Assembly: GCF_000473225.1 (NCBI RefSeq)
Contig: NZ_KI421509.1
Location: 4,180,336-4,244,335 of the forward strand
Direction: 5' to 3'
Length of the DNA: 64,000 nt
DNA from: Sedimentitalea nanhaiensis DSM 24252
GTDB lineage: Bacteria; Pseudomonadota; Alphaproteobacteria; Rhodobacterales; Rhodobacteraceae
The notes beneath the pieces are model-generated. The model searched no databases and was not told where the DNA came from. It worked only from the letters and a program-made list of their open reading frames with translations. The translations under genes were made by a program, and so were the position numbers. Within the stretch, counting starts at the first letter, position 1, and every line of letters begins with the position of its first letter. Positions 37,275-46,398 of the stretch are shown in pieces.

Positions 37275-39056
37275 TCAGTCGACCTGCTGCGGACGCATGT
37301 CGTCCTTGCTGATGCCGGCAACCTGAACCGGCTTCTTCATCGCGTCGCGACGGAAGGGTTCTCCCAGTTCCTGGTTCAGCACGACTTCGATGAATGTGGT
37401 CACACCATCTTCCATCTGCTCCTTGACGGCCGTGTTCAGCACGTCGGTCAGCTGTTCCATCGACGTGGCCTGAACGCCTTTCAGGCCACAGCCCTCGGCG
37501 ATCTTGGCATAGTTCACGTCCAGGTTCAGTTCGGTGCCGACAAAGTTGTCATCATACCACAGGGTCGTGTTGCGCTTTTCCGCACCCCACTGATAATTGC
37601 GGAAGATGATCATGGTGATCGCCGGCCAGTCGCCGCGGCCACAGGCGGTCATCTCGTTCATCGAGATCCCGAAGGCACCGTCGCCGGCAAAACCGACAAC
37701 CGGCACATCAGGGCAGCCGATCTTGGCCCCCAGAATCGCGGGCAGACCATAACCACAGGGGCCAAACAGGCCCGGTGCCAGATATTTGCGGCCCGCTTCA
37801 AACGACGGATAGGCATTGCCGATGGCGCAGTTGTTGCCGATATCGGACGAGATGATGGCGTCCTTGGGCAGCGCCGACATGATCGCACGCCAGGCCTGGC
37901 GGGGCGACATGCGGTCGGGCTGGCGGTTACGCGCGCGCTCGTTCCAGGTGATGCCCTCGTCGTTGTCATCCTCGTGATCCATCGAGCTGAGTTCCTGTGC
38001 CCAACGCGATTTGGTCAGGGCGATCAGCTCTTTGCGCTCCTTGCGGCCCTTGTCGCCTGCACCGTCAGCCAGTTGTTCCAACAACTGCGTGGCAACCAGT
38101 TTTGCATCACCCTGAATAGCCACATCAACCTTTTTGGTCAGACCGATCCGATCGGAATTGATGTCGACCTGAATGATCTTGGCATTCTGCGGCCAATAGT
38201 TGATGCCATAGCCAGGCAAGGTCGAAAACGGGTTCAGGCGGTTGCCGAGAGCCAACACCACGTCGGCCTTCTGGATCAGCTCCATCGCCGCCTTACTGCC
38301 GTTATAGCCCAGCGGGCCTACGGCCAGAGGGTGGCTGCCCGGAAAGGCGTCATTGTGCTGATAGCCACAGGCCACCGGCGCATCCAGCGCCTCGGCCAGC
38401 TTGGCGCTGGCATCGATGGCACCGGCCAGGATCACACCGGCACCGTTCAGGATTACGGGAAATTCGGCCTGGGACAACAGTTTTGCGGCATCGGCAACAG
38501 CCTTCGCGCCACCGGCCGGACGTTCCAGGCGGATGATCTGGGGCAGCTCGATATCGATGACCTGGGTCCAGTAATCGCGCGGGATGTTGATCTGGGCCGG
38601 GGCGGACCCGCGCCATGCTTTTTCAATCACCCGGTTCAGGACCTCGACCATGCGCGAAGGATCACGCACTTCTTCCTGATAGCAGACCATGTCCTCGAAC
38701 AGTTTCATCTGTTCGATCTCCTGGAACCCGCCCTGACCGATGGTTTTGTTGGCCGCCTGAGGCGTCACCAGCAACATCGGCGTGTGGTTCCAATAGGCGG
38801 TTTTGATCGGAGTCACGAAGTTCGTGATGCCGGGGCCGTTTTGAGCGATTGCCATCGACATCTTGCCGGACGCGCGGGTGTAGCCATCCGCGATCATCCC
38901 ACCGGATGTTTCGTGTGCACAGTCCCAGAACTTGATCCCCGCAGCCGGGAACAGATCGGAAATCGGCATCATCGCGGACCCGATAATGCCAAAGGCATTG
39001 TCGATACCGTGCATCTGCAGAACTTTGACAAAGGCCTCTTCTGTCGTCATTTTCAT
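37275..39056 (-). CDS. xsc: sulfoacetaldehyde acetyltransferase
   Basis: A 593-residue thiamine-diphosphate enzyme, the normal Xsc length. It carries the cofactor Glu region (DCAHETSGGMIADGY), the central domain, and the C-terminal binding motif GDGAFGISMNEM with NYQW. It cleaves sulfoacetaldehyde in the presence of phosphate to acetyl phosphate and sulfite. Neighbours tauXY make its substrate and pta uses its product. Start ATG follows AGGAAAAACACC. Confidence 0.95.
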   Translation of the reverse strand: MKMTTEEAFVKVLQMHGIDNAFGIIGSAMMPISDLFPAAGIKFWDCAHETSGGMIADGYTRASGKMSMAIAQNGPGITNFVTPIKTAYWNHTPMLLVTPQAANKTIGQGGFQEIEQMKLFEDMVCYQEEVRDPSRMVEVLNRVIEKAWRGSAPAQINIPRDYWTQVIDIELPQIIRLERPAGGAKAVADAAKLLSQAEFPVILNGAGVILAGAIDASAKLAEALDAPVACGYQHNDAFPGSHPLAVGPLGYNGSKAAMELIQKADVVLALGNRLNPFSTLPGYGINYWPQNAKIIQVDINSDRIGLTKKVDVAIQGDAKLVATQLLEQLADGAGDKGRKERKELIALTKSRWAQELSSMDHEDDNDEGITWNERARNRQPDRMSPRQAWRAIMSALPKDAIISSDIGNNCAIGNAYPSFEAGRKYLAPGLFGPCGYGLPAILGAKIGCPDVPVVGFAGDGAFGISMNEMTACGRGDWPAITMIIFRNYQWGAEKRNTTLWYDDNFVGTELNLDVNYAKIAEGCGLKGVQATSMEQLTDVLNTAVKEQMEDGVTTFIEVVLNQELGEPFRRDAMKKPVQVAGISKDDMRPQQVD

Positions 39057-39080
39057 GGTGTTTTTCCTATCGTTAGAGTG

Positions 39081-40481
39081 TCAGAGAATTTCGTCGCGAA
39101 GGTAGTAGTAGGGATACATCATCCGTTGACCCAACCGGCGGAAGGGCGTCAGGACGCCGTGGCTTGGAAGCGGCGAGGTAAAGATGGGGAGGTCGAGTTC
39201 CTTTCCCTCGCCGGCGACCAACTGCGCCAGACGCTTGCCGGCCTGGGCGGAATACATCACGCCGTTGCCGCCATAGCCCAAGGCGTAGAAGATCGTTTGT
39301 TTCTTGTCCGGCTGGAAGATGCGCGGCATCATGTCATGACTGACATCCACCCATCCCCACCAGGAATAATCAAGGTCAATGCCGGTCAGCGCAGGGAACT
39401 TGCGGTAGAGCCCCTTTTGCAGAAGCGCCAGGTGCTTCGGGTTTTCGGCATCTGGCCCGGTGATCGCACTCCGGCTCCCGATTTGAACCCTGTCGTCGGG
39501 CAGAAAGCGGTAATAGTGCCGCAGCGTGCGCGTATCGGTCAGCGGTGATTTCACCTGAAACCCACACGCGGCCTTCTCCTCTTCGGTCAACGGACGTGTC
39601 ACGATCGAGTTCGACAGGATCGGCATCAGCCGGTGCTTGGTCTTTTCGTTCAATCCCGGAGGGGTATAGCCCGCTGTCGCCAAAGCCACCGCACGCGCGC
39701 GCACAGTGCCGCCGGGTGTTGTGAGGTGATGCACACCGTCCTTGATCTTCCAGCCCATGACGGGGCTGGCTGTATGGATTTTTGCACCCAGTTTACGCGC
39801 CAGGCGCACATAGCTGAACGCCAGCTTCGCCGCATGAATGCAGGTGCCATCCGGCTCCCACATCGCACCGAATGCCTCTTGATCGCGGACGTGGTTTTCG
39901 TGCAGTTCTTCGCGTCCGATAATCCGAGAGCCATAGCCGAACACCTCGTTCAGCAATGCGCTTTCTTTTTCAAGCTTCGGCATCACCCTTTCGCGGTGCG
40001 CCAGATAATAATGCCCACCGGTTTGCGGATCGCAATCAATGTCATCGGAAGCGATCAGGTCGTTGAAAAGCTCAAACGCCTCGGCCACTTCGGCGTGCAT
40101 CTTCTTGGCGACATCGACGCCCCAGCGTTGGATCCACTGCGATCGCTTGAGGCGGCCGGAAGAGATCTGCGCCTGCCCGCCGTTGCGCGTAGAGCAGCCC
40201 CACGCGACCGTGTTGGCCTCCAGAACGGTCGCCTTGATCCCATGCTCTTTGGCCAGATGGATGGCCGTCGACAGACCGGTATAGCCCGATCCAATCACCA
40301 CAACATCCACGTCCATGTCACCGGACACAGGACCGTCATCTTCTGGCGGAGCGCCTGCAGTCCCAATCCAGTAAGTTGGCGCAAAATCCCGGTTGTGACC
40401 GGGGCCCGCGTCTATGATCGGATCATAGCGCGGGTCGTAGCTGGCCTTGGGCCAGTGGCGGGGTCGTTTTGAATCAGGCAT
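39081..40481 (-). CDS. tauY: taurine dehydrogenase, large (FAD) subunit
   Basis: A 466-residue DAO-family FAD oxidoreductase with the dinucleotide fold VVVIGSGYTGLS near residue 60 and a C-terminal GYGGNGVMYSAQAGK. Context fixes the function: directly between the small subunit gene and xsc. The TauXY complex oxidatively deaminates taurine to sulfoacetaldehyde and ammonia, passing electrons to the respiratory chain. No taurine:pyruvate aminotransferase gene is in the cluster, in keeping with the dehydrogenase route. Confidence 0.88.
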   Translation of the reverse strand: MPDSKRPRHWPKASYDPRYDPIIDAGPGHNRDFAPTYWIGTAGAPPEDDGPVSGDMDVDVVVIGSGYTGLSTAIHLAKEHGIKATVLEANTVAWGCSTRNGGQAQISSGRLKRSQWIQRWGVDVAKKMHAEVAEAFELFNDLIASDDIDCDPQTGGHYYLAHRERVMPKLEKESALLNEVFGYGSRIIGREELHENHVRDQEAFGAMWEPDGTCIHAAKLAFSYVRLARKLGAKIHTASPVMGWKIKDGVHHLTTPGGTVRARAVALATAGYTPPGLNEKTKHRLMPILSNSIVTRPLTEEEKAACGFQVKSPLTDTRTLRHYYRFLPDDRVQIGSRSAITGPDAENPKHLALLQKGLYRKFPALTGIDLDYSWWGWVDVSHDMMPRIFQPDKKQTIFYALGYGGNGVMYSAQAGKRLAQLVAGEGKELDLPIFTSPLPSHGVLTPFRRLGQRMMYPYYYLRDEIL

Positions 40482-40508
40482 CGAAATGCTCCGTAAACCG
40501 GGTGAAAA

Positions 40509-40895
40509 CTATGCTTTGAATGGCGGCCGGGATTTGCGCAGCGCCTGCTTTACGATGATCTTGCCATCGCGCAGAGTGAACAGGTCAGCGCCCTGCGCCT
40601 CGATACGCATTCCGTCTGCTCCGGTGCCGGAGAACGTCCATTCCGAAACCGCGCGATCCCCATGCACAAAGTGACTATGGTGATCCCAATGCGCGTCTTT
40701 CATACCCGCCCAAACGCCGGAAAACGCTTTGGCAATTGCTTCGGCACCTTCGATCTTGGCACCATATGCGTGGTCACCGCCGACCGCATAAAAAACGCAA
40801 TCGTCTGCAAAGTGGGTCATGACCGCATCAACGTCGTGACGGTTGAACGCGTCAAAGGTGTCTGCAAGATCTTGTGGAGTTAGAGTCTTAGACAT
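40509..40895 (-). CDS. tauX: taurine dehydrogenase, small subunit (SnoaL-like)
   Basis: A 128-residue SnoaL/NTF2-like protein (DTFDAFNRHDVDAVMTHFAD at the start; FTLRDGKI near the end). Small subunits of this type accompany TauY in Paracoccus and relatives. No cofactor motif is visible; it probably shapes or stabilises the complex. The gene precedes tauY by 27 bp, with AAGGAGA before its ATG. Confidence 0.85.
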   Translation of the reverse strand: MSKTLTPQDLADTFDAFNRHDVDAVMTHFADDCVFYAVGGDHAYGAKIEGAEAIAKAFSGVWAGMKDAHWDHHSHFVHGDRAVSEWTFSGTGADGMRIEAQGADLFTLRDGKIIVKQALRKSRPPFKA

Positions 40896-40915
40896 GTAGT
40901 GTCTCCTTATCTGAG

Positions 40916-41425
40916 CTATTTGTCGGTGTTGTAACCGTCGTCCTTGTAGGGAACGATGAGTGTCGGGATGTCGGCACGCCGGAGCACCCGTTTTGCCACT
41001 GTGCCGAGGAACGTGTGAGTAAAGCCGTGGTCGTGTGCGCCCAGAACGATCAGATCGCAGTCCAGCTCACGTGCTCGCCGCAGGATTGCCTCTGCTGGGT
41101 AGCCCTCGATGATTTCGATGGATGTGACCTGGTCGCGAATTTTCGCGTCGTTCCCGGTTAAGGATCCCCAGAACCGTTCCTGACGTTCAGCCAGCAATTT
41201 GTGGACCATTTCTCCGCGACGTTCGGTGGCCTGTTTGCGCGATTCCTCGTTCAGCACGAACATCTCAAGAGCCACCCGCGCGTCATCAGACAAAGGTTCG
41301 CTCACATGCAGAACGTGGATCTCGGCTCCGGTGACCTGGGCCAGGCTTGCAGCATGTCTGAGCGCATAGGTAGAGTTCTGCGACAGGTCTGTTGCAAATA
41401 GAATATTGCGGATTGTCGGTTTCAT
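40916..41425 (-). CDS. universal stress protein associated with TRAP transporter (TeaD-like)
   Basis: A 169-residue UspA-domain protein (ILFATDLSQNSTYALRHAASLA at the start; ATP-binding-type glycines LGAHDHGFTHTFLG...). Usp proteins encoded after TRAP large subunits, such as TeaD of Halomonas, bind ATP and modulate transport. Here it lies 21 bp after the large permease gene and before tauX. Confidence 0.85.
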   Translation of the reverse strand: MKPTIRNILFATDLSQNSTYALRHAASLAQVTGAEIHVLHVSEPLSDDARVALEMFVLNEESRKQATERRGEMVHKLLAERQERFWGSLTGNDAKIRDQVTSIEIIEGYPAEAILRRARELDCDLIVLGAHDHGFTHTFLGTVAKRVLRRADIPTLIVPYKDDGYNTDK

Positions 41426-41446
41426 GAAACCATCCCTTCTGTTGGA

Positions 41447-42787
41447 TCAGTAGCCGAACATCCGCGGAAGCCAGAGCGACAGCTCGGGAAAGAACGCGAT
41501 GATGAAGATGGCCGTGGTGTTGATTGCAGCAAACGGTAGAGCGCGGACGGAGATGTTCTCGATCGAGATGTTCGAGATGCCAGACGCGATGAACAGGTTC
41601 TCTCCCAGCGGCGGGGTCTGGAAACCGATTCCCAGTGTGCAGATCATGACCACACCGAAGTGAACTGGGTCGATCCCCATGTTGTATGCCACCGGTAGCA
41701 TGACCGGCACCAGGATCAGGATCGCCGCCAGCGTTTCCATGAACATGCCGACAAACAGCAGGAAGAAGATAATCAGCGCCCAGATGACATAGATGCTATC
41801 AGTCAGCGACAGCATTCCATCCGCAATGATTGCAGGGATCTGGTTCTCCACCAGCAGCCGGCCGAAAACGGTGGCGGTAAACAGGATCAACAGCACCCGC
41901 CCCGATAGCCATGTTGTGGTTTCAAGGGCACGGTTCATCGTTTCAAAGTTCAGTTCGCGGTAGATGAAAATCCCCACAAAAAGCGTATAGAATATGGCGA
42001 CGATCGCTGCTTCTGTGGGCGTAAAGAAGCCCGAGTAAATACCGCCCAAAATGACGACCGGTGCCATGAGCGACCAAAACCCACGGTAGAGTTCGCATAG
42101 GATATTGCGAGCGGACCAACCATCGGAATTGCCGGTGTAGCCATGCCTTTTGCACATGATCCAATTCATGATCAGCAAGCTGCCCGCAATGACGAAGGCC
42201 GGGATGAAGCCTGCAATAAACAGCTTGGAAATCGAGACAGTCTGAAATGTGCCATATTTCTCGACTGCCTCAGCCGGGGCCATCATGCCCAAAGCCGCGA
42301 TACCAAATATCACCATCGGAATCGAAGGTGGAATAACGATGCCCAGACCACCGGCGGATGCCGTGACAGCCGACGCATAGCCACGGTCATAGCCGCGCTT
42401 GATCATTGCCGGTATCATCAACATACCGACAGCTGCGGTCGTCGCCGGACCCGAGCCGGAAATCGCGCCAAAGAACAGACAGCCCATCACGGTCGCGGCA
42501 GAAAGTCCGCCTGTAAATGGCCCCGCCATGCTTTCCGCGACATTGATCAGGCGTTTTGAAATGCCTGCCGCTTCCATGAGCGCCCCGGCAAGAATGAATG
42601 CAGGCAATGCCATCAGCGGAAAGGATCCGACGGACGTAAACGCGATCTGGACGAACTTGATCGGATTGTCGCCCAGGTACAGGAATGAGATTAGCGATGA
42701 GACCCCCAACGCCACGGTGATCGGTGCGCCCAGAACCAATAGGCCCAGAAAGCTGCCGAACAGGATTGTTACGATTTCATTTTCCAT
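41447..42787 (-). CDS. tauM: TRAP transporter large permease (taurine)
   Basis: A 446-residue DctM-family protein with about twelve membrane segments and the hallmark loops (ALPAFILAGALMEAAGISKRL, SGSGPATTAAVGMLMIP, GIVIPPSIPMV). It is the ion-coupled channel of the importer. Neighbouring DctQ and DctP genes complete the system; taurine is assigned from the degradation genes downstream. Confidence 0.92.
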   Translation of the reverse strand: MENEIVTILFGSFLGLLVLGAPITVALGVSSLISFLYLGDNPIKFVQIAFTSVGSFPLMALPAFILAGALMEAAGISKRLINVAESMAGPFTGGLSAATVMGCLFFGAISGSGPATTAAVGMLMIPAMIKRGYDRGYASAVTASAGGLGIVIPPSIPMVIFGIAALGMMAPAEAVEKYGTFQTVSISKLFIAGFIPAFVIAGSLLIMNWIMCKRHGYTGNSDGWSARNILCELYRGFWSLMAPVVILGGIYSGFFTPTEAAIVAIFYTLFVGIFIYRELNFETMNRALETTTWLSGRVLLILFTATVFGRLLVENQIPAIIADGMLSLTDSIYVIWALIIFFLLFVGMFMETLAAILILVPVMLPVAYNMGIDPVHFGVVMICTLGIGFQTPPLGENLFIASGISNISIENISVRALPFAAINTTAIFIIAFFPELSLWLPRMFGY

Positions 42788-42807
42788 GGAAGTGTTCCCC
42801 AGCGCGC

Positions 42808-43338
42808 TCAGGCATCTTTGTCGGATTTGAAGTCATCAAGGTCGATCTTGTCTGGATCACGCACATCAACGTCTTTGACCAGCTTGAGGTAGTTCACCTG
42901 AAGAATGCGGATCGTCATTAACGTGAAGGCAATCGGCAGCACCATGTAGATCCATTTCATCTCGATCCCGAGGGTCTGAGACTTCCAAAACTTGTTCATC
43001 TTGTTGAAGACAAAGTCGTAGGCGAGGTAGACAAAATAGATGTTGAAAAATATCCAGAAGAGATCGGCAAACCCTTCAATCCATTTTATCCACCCGCGCG
43101 GCAGCATGCCGAATTGGAAGGTTACCCGATTGTGGGCACTCATCTTGGCCGCGTAGCTGGCCCCGAAGAAAACGAACCACACAAACATGTAGACAGAGAG
43201 TTCTTCTATCCATGAGAACGAGTGATCAAAGACTTCGCGTGAGATGATCTGCGTAAATAGAAGCGCCACAAACATCACGAGCAAAGCGCGACAGATATAG
43301 CTTTCGATATTGTTCAGGGCGTTCCAAAAACTTGTCAT
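42808..43338 (-). CDS. tauL: TRAP transporter small permease (taurine)
   Basis: A 176-residue DctQ-family protein with four membrane segments (about 15-35, 48-66, 90-108 and 135-153). It pairs with the large permease TauM. Ribosome site GGAGGAGG precedes the ATG; the gap to tauM is 20 bp. Confidence 0.9.
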   Translation of the reverse strand: MTSFWNALNNIESYICRALLVMFVALLFTQIISREVFDHSFSWIEELSVYMFVWFVFFGASYAAKMSAHNRVTFQFGMLPRGWIKWIEGFADLFWIFFNIYFVYLAYDFVFNKMNKFWKSQTLGIEMKWIYMVLPIAFTLMTIRILQVNYLKLVKDVDVRDPDKIDLDDFKSDKDA

Positions 43339-43399
43339 TCCAGTGCCTCCTCCCAGGTTGGTAAAGCGCGCGGAACGCGCGCTTCTGTTCTGTCGTGTT

Positions 43400-44407
43400 T
43401 CAGTTGACAGGATCGCGACCCAGCGCGGTCAGCACATCGTTCAGCTTTTCGACACCGCCGATGGGCTCGTAAAACTGAGGCCAAACAGCTTCGGTCGCCA
43501 GCTTGATGAATTCGGCTTCATTATCTGCTGGATCGGAGATCTCCATCCCGCGTGAAACCAACTCTGCCTTGATGGTCTCTTCCTCGTTGCGCAGAAATTG
43601 TACCGAGAAATCGGTCGCAGATTTGCCAGCCGCCAGGACGGCCGCCTGATCTTCAGACGAAAGGCCCTGGAAAACCGCTTCAGAGACAACCAGCGGTTCG
43701 ATCGAGAACAGATAGCGCAGGTTTGTGATGTATGTCTGAACTTCGTCGAACTTCATCGCATATACGGTGATATAAGGGTTGTCCTGACCGTCCACGACTT
43801 TCTGCTGCAGACCTGTAAAGGTTTCCGACCACGCCATCGGCGTCGGGTTGACACCCCAAGCCTTGTAAGTGGCGATCATGATTTCGTTCGGTGGAACCCG
43901 GATCACCAGGCCCTCAAGATCAGCTACGGTTTTGACCGGACGGGCAGAGTTGGTGAGGACGCGAAAGCCGGAATAGGCCCAGCCGATGATCCGCACGCCA
44001 GCGTCACGCACAGTATTTTCGACCATCTCCTGACCGATCGGACCCTGTGTTACGGTAATGGCGTCTTCAAGGCTCAGGATCACGTAAGGCAGCGTCAGGG
44101 TGCCAACGGACGGCGAAAATGGCGTGATATTGTTGATGGCCAGAATCGAAAAATCCAGAGTACCAATGGACAGATCGTTCACAGTTGCCTGCTCGTCGCC
44201 GAGTTGTCCGTTCAAAAACAAGGATGCCGTGTGATCCGTGGTTTCCTCAAGCGCTGCGATGAACGCCTTGCCCAATGCCTCCTGAGTGCCACCGGCACCG
44301 TCGCCGACCGCGATATTGAAACTGTCAGCCTGGGCCGCACACATGCTGAGCAATACCGATGCCGCAGCGGCTGTTGTGACGGCGTTGAACCGTGAAAAGA
44401 TTGTCAT
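43400..44407 (-). CDS. tauK: TRAP transporter substrate-binding protein (taurine)
   Basis: A 335-residue TAXI/DctP-type extracytoplasmic binding protein with a signal peptide (MTIFSRF...SMCAAQAD). The ATG at 44407 is used since GGAGGACTTC is 5 nt before it. Sequence such as GDGAGGTQEALGKAF and the SGFRVLTNSARPVK arginine strand fits TRAP binding proteins. First gene of the taurine operon and divergent from tauR. Confidence 0.88.
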   Translation of the reverse strand: MTIFSRFNAVTTAAAASVLLSMCAAQADSFNIAVGDGAGGTQEALGKAFIAALEETTDHTASLFLNGQLGDEQATVNDLSIGTLDFSILAINNITPFSPSVGTLTLPYVILSLEDAITVTQGPIGQEMVENTVRDAGVRIIGWAYSGFRVLTNSARPVKTVADLEGLVIRVPPNEIMIATYKAWGVNPTPMAWSETFTGLQQKVVDGQDNPYITVYAMKFDEVQTYITNLRYLFSIEPLVVSEAVFQGLSSEDQAAVLAAGKSATDFSVQFLRNEEETIKAELVSRGMEISDPADNEAEFIKLATEAVWPQFYEPIGGVEKLNDVLTALGRDPVN

Positions 44408-44517
44408 GAAGTCCTCCAATTGTTGCCTGCGCTTGAGCGCACTGCCTGTGGGGAATTCTCCTCGTCCGCCCCCAAGCTGACTGCTCGATAGGTGGATTCG
44501 TTAACGTAGCGTTAGGG

Positions 44518-44546
44518 CCAGATCTATTATTGACTTAGACCAGATC
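44518..44546. promoter_or_regulatory. candidate TauR-binding direct repeats
   Basis: CCAGATC occurs at 44518-44524 and again at 44540-44546, 22 bp apart (two helical turns), within the longer pattern G(G/A)CCAGATC. MocR-type regulators commonly bind direct repeats. A TTGACT -35-like box (44530-44535) sits between them, 17 bp before CACAAT. Confidence 0.5.
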
Positions 44547-44565
44547 GGACAACACAATCCGAATA

Positions 44566-46050
44566 ATGCCCAAAGTTCGCATCGCCCCAGAAATTTTCTT
44601 TCTCGACCGCACCTCGGGGCGGCCGCTGCAGTCGCAAATAAGAGAAATCGTTGTGGCGTCGATCTTATCGGCGCAGGCTTTGCCCGGTGCCTTGATGCCA
44701 TCTTCCCGCAAGCTGGCCGAACATCTCGGCGTCGCACGAATGACTGTGTCGCTGGCCTATCAAGAGCTGGTGGACCAGGGTTATCTTGAGACGCAGAGCC
44801 GAAGCGGATATTTGGTCGCCCATACCGATGCCGTTCCGCGCCTGTCTGCCGATGGCGTCGGCAAACCCAGTGAAAACAGCGAAGCCTGGAGAAATGTCGT
44901 CTCGGAATCTCTCCAGGACCGTCGGCGAATTGTTAAGCCCAAGAACTGGCGCAGCTTGCCTTATCCCTTTGTTTTCGGCGAGATGGACGCAACTATCTTC
45001 AACCATACGGCTTGGCGGGGATGCGCGCGTCAAGCGATGGGGACCCGCGACTTCGATGCCATGGCAAGCAACGACGCCACCGATGACCCCCTGCTTGTCA
45101 ATTATGTTCTGTCCCGGATGCTGCCGCGTCGAGGAATAGCGGCACGCCCAGAACAAATACTGATAACGGTTGGTGCCCAAAACGCAATCTGGCTGGCTGT
45201 CGAACTCTTAACCCGCGCGCCCCTAAAAGCGGTCTGTGAAAACCCGGGTTATCCGGACACCTTGCAGGCGCTGCGCTGGTGCGGTGCGCAAGTCTCGATG
45301 GTGGATGTAGACGACCAGGGATTGCCACCCGAGAAAATACCGGAAGAAACTCAGGCTGTTTTCGTGACACCGAGTCACCATGCGCCGACCGGGGCAACGA
45401 TGTCTCGCATGCGTCGCACGCAGCTTCTTGAGCAGGCTCAAGCCCGCGACATGGTTATCATTGAGGACGATTACGAATTCGAAATGAGTTTCCTCGAGCC
45501 ACCAAGTCCGGCCTTGAAGGCAACAGATACCAACCAACGTGTCCTATACGCGGGCAGTTTCTCCAAAGCGCTGTTTCCTGGACTCCGGCTGGGATATCTA
45601 GTCGGACCAGCGCACGTGATCGCCGAAGCCAAAGAACTTCGCTCAATGATCTTGCGTAATCCACCGGGGCATCTTCAACGAACAGCGGCATACTTTCTGG
45701 CGCAGGGGCACTATGACTTGCTCATTCGCGACATGCGCCGTCAATTTGCGCGGCGCCGCAAAGTGATGGTTGACGCTCTTGGAAAGACAAACCTCGAGAT
45801 TGCAGGTGCCGCCCAATTCGGTGGCAGCAGCCTTTGGGTCAAGGCCCCAGCAGGCATCGATACGGAAAACCTCGCCACCAAGCTTATTGACGACGGAGTG
45901 GTTATCGAGCCGGGCGCTCCCTTTTTTGGTGGTGGCAATGTGCCGACAGAATATTTCAGACTCGGCTATTCATCGATTCCAATTGAGCAGATCGAGACAG
46001 GAGTTCGTCTGATTTATGATAGAATTCTGGATGAATCCGCCTCCGGTTGA
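44566..46050 (+). CDS. tauR: MocR-family regulator of taurine utilisation
   Basis: A 494-residue GntR/aminotransferase fusion. The N-terminal winged helix (about 15-80) contains MPSSRKLAEHLGVARMTVSLAY. The fold-type I aminotransferase domain holds the PLP lysine in AGSFSKALFPGLRLGY (near residue 335) and the Asp in IIEDDYE. TauR activates taurine genes in Rhodobacter. No ribosome site precedes the ATG, and a possible -10 lies 8 nt upstream, so the mRNA may be leaderless. Confidence 0.88.
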   Translation: MPKVRIAPEIFFLDRTSGRPLQSQIREIVVASILSAQALPGALMPSSRKLAEHLGVARMTVSLAYQELVDQGYLETQSRSGYLVAHTDAVPRLSADGVGKPSENSEAWRNVVSESLQDRRRIVKPKNWRSLPYPFVFGEMDATIFNHTAWRGCARQAMGTRDFDAMASNDATDDPLLVNYVLSRMLPRRGIAARPEQILITVGAQNAIWLAVELLTRAPLKAVCENPGYPDTLQALRWCGAQVSMVDVDDQGLPPEKIPEETQAVFVTPSHHAPTGATMSRMRRTQLLEQAQARDMVIIEDDYEFEMSFLEPPSPALKATDTNQRVLYAGSFSKALFPGLRLGYLVGPAHVIAEAKELRSMILRNPPGHLQRTAAYFLAQGHYDLLIRDMRRQFARRRKVMVDALGKTNLEIAGAAQFGGSSLWVKAPAGIDTENLATKLIDDGVVIEPGAPFFGGGNVPTEYFRLGYSSIPIEQIETGVRLIYDRILDESASG

Positions 46051-46398
46051 AAAACGGTGGCTGTTGATTGCACGCCAGTGGGTGGCTCCAAACGGCGCAT
46101 CCACTGCCGTGCAGACCAGGGCTGCGCCGCAGGACCTATGCTGGCGAACTGCGGCAAGAGGAACGCAACGGAGACCGCTCCGCCACGACGTCGACCGTCG
46201 CGCGGGCTCCAGTGTATTCGCCACGGCCTGCGCCTTGGCAACATCCGACCAACGCCGGTGACCTGACGCATAGATCTCGAAATCCAGCGGTTGCGAACCG
46301 CATATGTCGCGCAGATTGCGAAATCCACTCCGCATCGTGAGATGGGCAAGACCTCGCGGCACGAGCATGCCGCTACAACCCGGGGTCGCGACTGCACT
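46051..46398. other. decayed sequence between tauR and cyclase remnant
   Basis: No intact gene. On the minus strand a stretch reading through FRNLRDICGSQPLDFEIY has a protein-like look but no recognised family and runs into the cyclase remnant without stop. Probably part of the same scar. Confidence 0.4.

Noticed and set aside
37116-39548. An 810-codon plus-strand open frame opposite xsc
   Set aside because: xsc on the minus strand has all family motifs; the opposite frame shows none.
39081-40481. Considered as a glycine/D-amino-acid oxidase outside the taurine pathway
   Set aside because: It follows a TauX-type small subunit and precedes xsc, the layout of taurine dehydrogenase.
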